Assembly: GCA_963930655.1 (NCBI GenBank)
Contig: OZ005610.1
Location: forward strand, 20,219,001 to 20,283,000
Reading direction: 5' to 3'
Length of the DNA stretch: 64,000 nucleotides
Source: Myrica gale
Taxonomy: Eukaryota; Streptophyta; Magnoliopsida; Fagales; Myricaceae
Made by a program: the position numbers and the translations under genes. The notes beneath the pieces are model-generated. The model did no database searches. It was given only the letters and a program-made list of their open reading frames with translations, and was not told the DNA's origin. Below are positions 57,110 to 64,000 of this stretch, one piece after another (within the stretch, counting starts at the first letter, position 1; each line of letters opens with the position of its first letter).

Positions 57110-57492
57110 TAGGGGTGAACACAACCGGACAGGATTTGCGGTCCGGTCCGGTCCTAGCTTTTAAAATGCGGTCCGATCCGGACCGCATTTATTTAAAAAA
57201 TAATTTTTTTTTATAATTTTTAATACAAATTATAAACTTAAAATTTTTAATTTTAATCTAAACTAAAACTTAACATTTTTATATGCACTTTCCCCTTTGA
57301 AATTAACCTAAAAAAATTTAGAAAAAATTGAAAAAAAAATTAAAACCGGTCCGGACCAGACCGTATTTAGTAAAACCGGACCGGACCACTTATAAGTGGT
57401 CCGGTCCGGTCCTTTAATATACTAGGATCGGAATGCGGTCTGGACCGCATTGCGGTCCGAAAAACCGGACCGCATTCCGATTTTTCAGCCTA
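57110..57492. mobile_element. hAT-like MITE with CCGGACCGG core (383 bp)
   Basis: It begins TAGGGGTGAACACAACCGGA and ends with the complement of TAGGCTGAAAAATCGGAAT. It is flanked by a perfect 8-bp duplication gtcgagat (57102-57109 and 57493-57500), the size typical of hAT elements. It is rich in ggtccggtccgg words and self-complementary. Its right end has been tandemly duplicated with flanking DNA. Confidence 0.8.
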
Positions 57493-57744
57493 GTCGAGAT
57501 CAAGATGGCTTCGAGCAGGGACATCATCTGTCTCTTGAAACCCTGATGTAAGTATCATACGTTTGCAACATTTATTTACTTGGGTGAAGCTCTGGACCGC
57601 ATTGCGGTCCGAAAAACCGGACCGCATTCCGATTTTTCAGCCCTAGTCGAGATCAAGATGGCTTCGAGCAGGGACATCATCTGTCTCTTGAAACCCTGAT
57701 GTAAGTATCATACGTTTGCAACATTTTATTTACTTGGGTGAAGC
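57439..57744 (+). repeat. Tandem duplication of the hAT element end plus flank
   Basis: Copies at 57439-57590 (152 bp) and 57591-57744 (154 bp) differ by two 1-base insertions and little else. Each contains the last 54 bp of the hAT-like element and about 98 bp of neighbouring DNA (gtcgagatcaagatggcttc...). Confidence 0.92.
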
Positions 57745-57857
57745 AATCTTTTTTCCAGATATGTAATATAGTATTTTGAAGATGAACTTGGTTAAAATCA
57801 GTTTTCAGTTGCTCTCTATAATTCGGGTTTGCACTTGTAAATGTCTCCGCTCTGCAG

Positions 57858-58240
57858 ATATAATGCGTATGCTTCCAACCGAGAGATGTCTCCAGTACCG
57901 AGGGGTGCGAGTTCCGCCACTGCTACAAGGGGGCCAACACAAGGAATTTTAGCTTTGTTATGGCGCAATAGATGCAGCTCTTAAAACATTGTATGCAAAA
58001 AAAAACATTGTACGATAGCAATCAATTTATTATTGTTAAGTTCTTACATTTGTGTTTTGCATACAAGCGTTTGGGCGTTCATGTGAGTTTTTCATATGGT
58101 ATGCCCCCATCATATGTGAGCATGGCAAGAGGGTGATGAGGCGACTGCGAGAGATGCACCAGAAGCTAAATAACGAGTCGAGTAAGTATGAATCAATGCT
58201 GAAAAAAAAAAGATTGAAAATCATGAAGGAAATATCTGTC
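57858..58240 (+). pseudogene. Possible GRF-type zinc finger gene fragment
   Basis: At 58073 the plus strand reads CEFFIWYAPIICEHGKRVMR, then RLREMHQKLNNESSKYESML. This resembles the end of plant GRF zinc fingers (CxFFxWYDPPxC) followed by their coiled coil. Upstream at 57868-57940 a different frame gives ERCLQYRGVRVPPLLQGGQH, with possible traces of the first half. Stops separate the pieces, so if the match is right the gene is broken. Confidence rests mainly on the CxFFxWY...C motif. Confidence 0.4.
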
Positions 58241-58693
58241 CATTCAAGAGTTTATGGGAAAAAAAAAGAGTTTTTTAATGGGGATTTGTTAAAAGTATGG
58301 GGAGAGAATATTTGGTGAAATTTTTTTCTATCCAAATATCACCTAAATTTGGTAGAGCGGCCCGTAAACAACCCAACCCAAGAAAATACTAAAACTTGAA
58401 AGAATATTGTCCTTTTGTCGTCTCCCATATTCCTTTTCCTTGGATTCATCCATCTCCGTCTCCCCTCTCCCCTTAGCCATGTTTGGGACTGTGATATAGT
58501 TTTTTAGTACATTTTGTGATATCTAAATGTGAGCACTTTTTTTAAATAGTGGAAAGGAGCTCTAAAAGTTGACCATCCGAGGCTCCCACCCTTTGCAGAA
58601 AGTTTGGATTGATGCATAACTATTAACTTGGAGATTGGACCGTCACTATAGTCCCATGAAAGTACAATTGGACTTGAACTAGGAGGATTCGAC

Positions 58694-59115
58694 TAAAGTT
58701 GTACAAAATCGGACCGCATTTGTGGTCTTAGTGCTTTAAATTCGGTCCGGTCCGGACTGGATTTGTAAAACCGACTATATCAGGTCCGGTTCAATCCGGA
58801 CCGAACTGAATTTCTTAATATAATTAATAAATTTATTTTTTTTAATACAAACATAACACTTTTTTACACTTTTATAATTTTTTTTATTTTGACTTATGGT
58901 ACTTAAGTATTTTAAGACATTTGCAACTAATTTTTTTTAATCTTAAGATGTGCGCTAAAAATGAAAAAAAAAATCTTAAGAAAAAAAGTAGAAAAGAGAA
59001 ACTGGTCCGGACCATTACCGGACCGAACCGCTTATAAAGGGTCCAATCCTTAATTTTAAGTACAACCAGAATTTCGATCCAAAAACTGGACCGAATTTCC
59101 GATTGTTCAACCCTA
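58694..59115. mobile_element. Second hAT-like MITE of the CCGGACCGG family
   Basis: The right end is the complement of TAGGGTTGAACAATCGGAAA and the left end reads taaagttgtacaaaatcgga. The interior contains ggtccggtccgg and ttccggaccg-like words as in 57110-57492. The flanks gattcgac/gattcaat match at 6 of 8 bases, both differences transitions. Older than the first copy. Confidence 0.6.
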
Positions 59116-59123
59116 GATTCAAT

Positions 59124-59816
59124 TTTGAAAATTCCAACACTTACCTGTTCCTACCACTAACTCCATGACTAATTGAGCCATGAAGCTGAAGTGAGATAAT
59201 TTTGTTTCAGTGATAAAATTGAGTGTAATTTCTATAGTGGAGTGGTCTAAGGTATCTTGAAGGTGGTGGTCTTAAAAGGAATAAATAATTACTTCTATAG
59301 ATACTAATCCGAATTAGAAAATGAGATTTCAGGTAAAACGCTGTCGTAATTTGTATTGTGTTGATTTTGTTAATCAATCCAAGGACTGCAACTGAAATAC
59401 ACAACTCAAAGGTTGAAGTTTTTCTAATCTAATCCCTATTAATATAGGATAAATTTTGGAAAGAACGAAAAATTAATGAAATTTGTTAAAAAAAAAAGAA
59501 TATATAATTTTTTTTTATAAAAAATATTAAAATTAATGTGAAAAGATATTACAATTTGTATACAAATTTTAAAATTTCGATGTTTGGTGATAACAAATTT
59601 TTTTTCTAACCAATCATCACGCGGAGCGGTCCAGATGAGTGAACAATCCGACCCTCGTAAATCTCAAAACTTAAAACGTTGTCGTTTTGTTGTCTCCTAT
59701 ATTCCTTTTCCCCCTTAAATTCATCAATAGTTTCTCCAGAAAACCTTTGTCCCAGTTCTTTTCTTGTTCAGGAATCCATCTCCCCTCTCTCTCTCCGAGA
59801 CATCATACAATCAGCC
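59124..59816 (+). promoter_or_regulatory. Upstream region and leader of the PITH gene
   Basis: No gene seen. The last ~120 bp are pyrimidine-rich (ctctctctccgag), typical of a plant 5' leader. A clear TATA box is not visible. Confidence 0.45.
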
Positions 59817-62800
59817 ATGTCTGGGGATTCAGCCAGTGCAATTCAAAGAAATCAAGTAAGTTTCCGGGTATATCGTCTTCGTTATCCTCTGAGAACTTCG
59901 GGAAGAGTTCAGAATCTGCTAACTGGATTTTTTTTGCCTTTTTCTTTTTATAAATTATGTAGAAAACCTAGTTTCAAGTTGCCTAATTTTATTCCCATAC
60001 CCTCTGGTTTCTCTGGCGAGAAATTAGATGGAATACTTACAGACTAATACGGAAGTTCCCAAATTTTTTTTTGGGCTTTGTTTTTCGGAAAAGCGTGGGA
60101 GAAATAATCTTGAAAATTTGAAATCCCATATCCAGAAGCATTCCGAAATTATTCGGTTGCTGAGAAAACGAGGTAAAATTATTGACTAGATTTGGAATCC
60201 CAAAAGTGGACTTTTCAGTTTCGAGCTCTAGCTTTAAGATTCCATGTGTTCTTTTCTTTTCCCATATTACTTGGTAACCAATAAGAGGATACATTGGAGT
60301 TTATGTTTGGACTCAGTTTCTTTTCCTTCGTTTGGGTTGCTAGGAAATCGTGGAAAATTGATTGGGTATTTGACTTTTGAAACAAGTTTGAGTTCCTATA
60401 CTTTTTAGATAACCAGTAGGGGGTAGGCTGAAAGCGCTGAATCTGAGACTGTATTTTGATAATCACAGGTTGATTTAGTGGACTTCGTTGATTGGTCTGG
60501 GGTTGAATGCCTCAACCAAAGCGCGAGTCACTCTCTTGCCAATGCTCTCAAACAGGTAATTAATTCCAATAATTGTTTCCTGACACTATTGGCTTTTTTA
60601 TTTATTTCCTTATTCTTAGCTAACGTTATTGAAATTGAAACTGACAAAAATGATCTGTAAGATAACAATCTGGGAGGGGTTAAATTGTAATTATCTGTTG
60701 CTGCTGCTCCTGTTGTTACTTTCAGCATTGCTGGTTGTAAATTTAAAGGGGAAGAAATCAATCTTTGTGTTATAAATTCTTCAGATGTATGGTCTTTCTC
60801 GCAGTTGGATATTAAATAGGAAAATTCTTGTTTTTGGGTTTTATCTTACAACATGGGTAGAAGGTAATATGCTAGTTAATCGGTTTCTCCATGGATTAGG
60901 GTTACAGAGAGGATGATGGATTGAATCTGGATAGTGATGCAGATGAGCAGCTTTTGATTTATATTCCATTCACTCAAGTTATTAAGCTGCATTCTATTGT
61001 GATCAAAGGACCTGAAGAGGAAGGTACTCGTTTATTTACTCGCTTTGAATACATACAAAAGTATGTTTATTATGTATGCCTCTTGCGGGTATTTCAAACC
61101 TTACACATGCTAGAGTAAATGTGAATAGTCAGTAATAGTTTGTAGTCAAATTCCATTTACATTTACAGTCTTCCCATCAAATGCCATCTCCTCCTCCAAT
61201 TTGGGGGTGGGGGTTAGGGATTCTGATGGGGTCTGAACTGGTTTCCTCAAAAAATGATAAAACTGCATCACTTTTAATCATAAGGATGCTAATGGCAGAT
61301 TAATGAAGGTCATTTTATTACAATGCTCTCTTTTAACTCTTGAGCTTGCAATTTTCATCCCCTGGCCCTTCTATTCAGCATTGTGCACTTTTATTTGCAA
61401 CTTCTCTGACCCAAGGTTCTGACATATGTATCAGATGACTCCTATTATTGTATACAAAGTACAGTAGGGAAGGTTCGTAACTTGCTCTCCCTTCATAAAC
61501 CTAGAAACTTTTGTATCATCAAAATGATTTTAAAGGCCATGCAGCTTATGCAGGGGTCTTCTAGATTAAATGAAAAACAGAGCAGGGACATTTTATTTTC
61601 TATAATTCTCCTGTAAATAACTCTCTGGATCTTGTGAAGAATTTTTTTAAAAATTCCTGCCTGTATGTTGTAACCTTTATTTATTAAATTTTAACTCCAA
61701 AGGAGTGCAATGTCATTCTTGTTTTGCGCGTTAAGATGGTTGACATTCTGTCCTAAAGAATTTCAAGAATGACAAATATAATTGCCAATGGGGTGCTTAT
61801 GCCGGGGTCTTCTAGATTAAATGAAAAACAGAGCAGGGACATTTTATTTTCTATAATTCTCCTGTAAATAACTCTCTGGATCTTGTGAAGATTTTTTTAA
61901 AAATTCCTGCCTGTAGGTTGTGACCTTTATTTATTAAATTTTAACTCCAAAGGAGTGAGATATCATTCTTGTTTTGCGCGTTAAGATGGTTGACATTCTG
62001 TCCTAAAGAATTTCAAGAATGACAAATATAATTGCCAATGGGGTGCTTTCTGGAGGTTGAATGTATCATATATTGAGCTTGTTTGTCACCACATTCTTTT
62101 TGTTATTGACTAAGTTGCTGGACATGATGATTTTAAATGTTGCGGATTTTGATTCCCTTACATAGTTTTTCATAACTGCATGCCGTCCTCCCTTTGTTTG
62201 TCTCGGGATTCTCTTACTTGATGTTGAGTAAAGTCACGTTATCTTCAGATACGTATATCCTGTATACAATTTGTACTTCACACTGTTCCAGTTGTTGGCT
62301 TGTGTTTTGACATTAAGATGCTTTTCCAGGTCCTAAGACAGTGAAACTTTATTCAAATAAGGAGCACATGGGGTTCGGGTATAGTTTGAGGATGTTTACT
62401 TGTTTATATTATATTTAGTGAGCAACGCTGGTATTGACTCATGACTGTACTTCACACAATGGTAATGGCAGTAATGTCAGTGACTTCCCTCCAAGCGACA
62501 CGGCTGTTCTAACCCCAGATAATCTCAAGGTTGGGTTTTCGTCCCTTTGCTTGCTACTTCAAGGGTGTTCCTGCTAACAATCAATATATGTCAAGACACT
62601 TAAACAAGTATATATGAATGAAATATTGTATGTAATTTTCTCTTGGAATATATCCTTTACTGTAATACTTTTGCAGGGGAAGCCTGTGGTTCTGAAGTAT
62701 GTCAAATTTCAAAATGTTCGTAGGTATGCAAATCTCTGTTCTTGTGAGGTTTTTTTTTTCTACCTTATTTTGCTTTGTAGTAACAATAATTAAATGATGT

Positions 62801-63696
62801 CTCTCCATGATTTTGGATCAGCTTGACAATTTTTATTGAGGATAATCAAACTGGTTCTGACATCTCAAAAGTTCAAAAGATTGCTCTGATTGGAACAACG
62901 TGAGTTTTCAACCATATCACTTTGTATTCCCTCTGCCTTGCTTTTTCTTTGTTACATTTATTTATTTCCCTTTTCTGCTCTTTTCACTTCAATTACTTTT
63001 GATTGGTTCTCGTGTCTGATGGAGATCTTTATGTTCCAGACCATATGAAAATATAGAATGTAATGTTTAATACCAAATTACTGTTGTCAGTATTCCATTT
63101 GATGGAATAGTCAGCCTTGAACCTCCATAAAATAAGTGAATAAGAGATATAAAAATATATGAACAGCACAAGTTGGAACTACATGGAGTTTATGTGTGTG
63201 CGTGAGTGTGTGTTTACAGGTGTACTTGTTGAGTATGTTTGTTTTCACTAACCTTCAAAAGCATAAAGTGGTTAGAAACTTGTCCACTAAAGAAAGGGGT
63301 TTTTGCCAATGCAGTTTTGAGTGATAAAATGGTATCAAGGTTCTTAAAGGGCTAAATATGCAGGAATAGAGTATATGATAGTCGATTTGAACCTGTCAAC
63401 AGTTTGACAGATCCCATTACGTCTTGCCTAACATTTTTGGTTGTATCATTAGATGTTGGGATAAATTAGGATTCGTTATCTCCCTGACATTCTATCACTT
63501 GTTAGTTGCTATATTCGTTGAGCTATCACTTACTTTCCTGCTTCATTCTTCTATGGTTTAGGAGATTGTGATCTATTTTATTTTCTACATGTATCAGTGA
63601 TATATAAAGCACATGAATCTCGTAATATTTGTCCTGTACTGCAGGGTGGAGACAACAGACATGAAGGGTTTGAAGAAGATTGAGGATAATCATTGA
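59817..63696 (+). CDS. PITH domain-containing protein, 8 exons
   Basis: Exons: 59817-59855, 60469-60555, 60900-61023, 62330-62378, 62472-62529, 62677-62723, 62822-62899, 63645-63696. All junctions are GT-AG and in phase, giving 534 nt (177 aa), about the length of Arabidopsis At3g04780. The PITH (DUF1000) domain covers nearly the whole protein: [86 protein letters not shown] and the end [20 protein letters not shown]. In thioredoxin-like proteins this domain binds the proteasome; the stand-alone plant protein has no firmly established role. No signal peptide or membrane segment. No lesions. Confidence 0.93.
61544..62048 (+). repeat. 251-bp tandem duplication in intron 3 of the PITH gene
   Basis: Copies start at 61544 and 61795 (gcttatgc.ggggtcttctag...) and differ at only a few positions. 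The copy is entirely intronic and does not touch splice sites. Confidence 0.9.
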
Positions 63697-64000
63697 CCCT
63701 GGAAAGATAAAATTTAGAAGTGGATGATACATGCATTTCAATCGATAGGAAAGCATGTTTAAACTGTTCATTTTATTTGTACCAATTTTTGATGTAATCT
63801 AAAACATAGAACGGCCTCATGCATGGAAGGTTGTGTTCTTTCAATGTCAATTTCATCTCTTGAGACATTTGTGACCCCGTTTATCTATTGTTAGTTTAAT
63901 GGACTAATGCATTTCAAATACATATAAGTTCTGTTGAGGATTGGTGTTTGCATACCAAAATTTTGGCCATGTTTTATGAGAATTGGTGAAAAGTGGATTT
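63697..64000 (+). other. 3' region of the PITH gene
   Basis: Likely 3' untranslated sequence and flank. No other feature is seen before the window ends. Confidence 0.5.

Noticed and set aside
1-64000. CRISPR arrays, bacterial operons, rRNA or intact tRNA genes
   Set aside because: None seen; introns, TATA-type promoters and plant retroelements show this is plant nuclear DNA.

Overview
The window is nuclear DNA from a flowering plant, almost certainly a eudicot. The genes have short exons and GT-AG introns, the protein families are plant ones (CC-NB-ARC-LRR resistance protein, BAHD acyltransferase, plastid ribose-5-phosphate isomerase, plant-type peptide:N-glycanase), and the space between them is packed with LTR retrotransposons, LINEs, a SINE and Mutator-type and hAT-type DNA elements. 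I cannot name the genus from the sequence.

Layout. 1-6.8 kb holds a minus-strand CC-NB-ARC-LRR gene that is clearly dead. It has nonsense codons, frameshifts, a perfect 114-bp triplication over a splice donor, and a 1.85-kb Mutator-like element inserted in the NB-ARC exon. That element is a Pack-MULE carrying a two-exon dynein light chain fragment. A second Pack-MULE at 7.2-8.3 kb carries part of a Rab escort protein gene. 9.8-18 kb holds a BAHD (CER2-like) pseudogene split by a 7.2-kb Copia element. 20.1-27.1 kb is bounded by diverged inverted repeats and looks like a third, larger Mutator-like element; it contains F-box/LRR gene fragments and a 3'-truncated Copia copy. 27.1-30.9 kb is AT-rich and full of small inverted-repeat elements.

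30.9-41.4 kb is an intact 17-exon peptide:N-glycanase gene (plus strand, 724 codons) with a LINE in intron 6. A 5'-truncated LINE and a tRNA-derived SINE follow, both with target-site duplications. 43.65-49.11 kb is a 5.46-kb Gypsy element (minus strand, with integrase and a chromodomain-like tail). 49.1-53 kb holds a LINE RNase H relic and a solo LTR. 53.0-53.8 kb is an intact single-exon plastid ribose-5-phosphate isomerase gene (minus). 55-59 kb contains four small DNA elements and a broken GRF-zinc-finger-like gene. 59.8-63.7 kb is an intact 8-exon PITH-domain gene (plus, 177 codons).

Only three genes look functional: the N-glycanase (release of N-glycans from misfolded glycoproteins), the plastid isomerase (Calvin cycle and pentose phosphate pathway) and the PITH protein. 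They do not form a pathway. The isomerase and PITH genes are, from memory, also neighbours in Arabidopsis (At3g04790 and At3g04780), which would make this conserved gene order. The strongest biological story is repeated gene-fragment capture and shuffling by Mutator-like elements. At least two well-bounded Pack-MULEs lie within 4.5 kb, one sitting inside a resistance-gene exon with a 9-bp target-site duplication.
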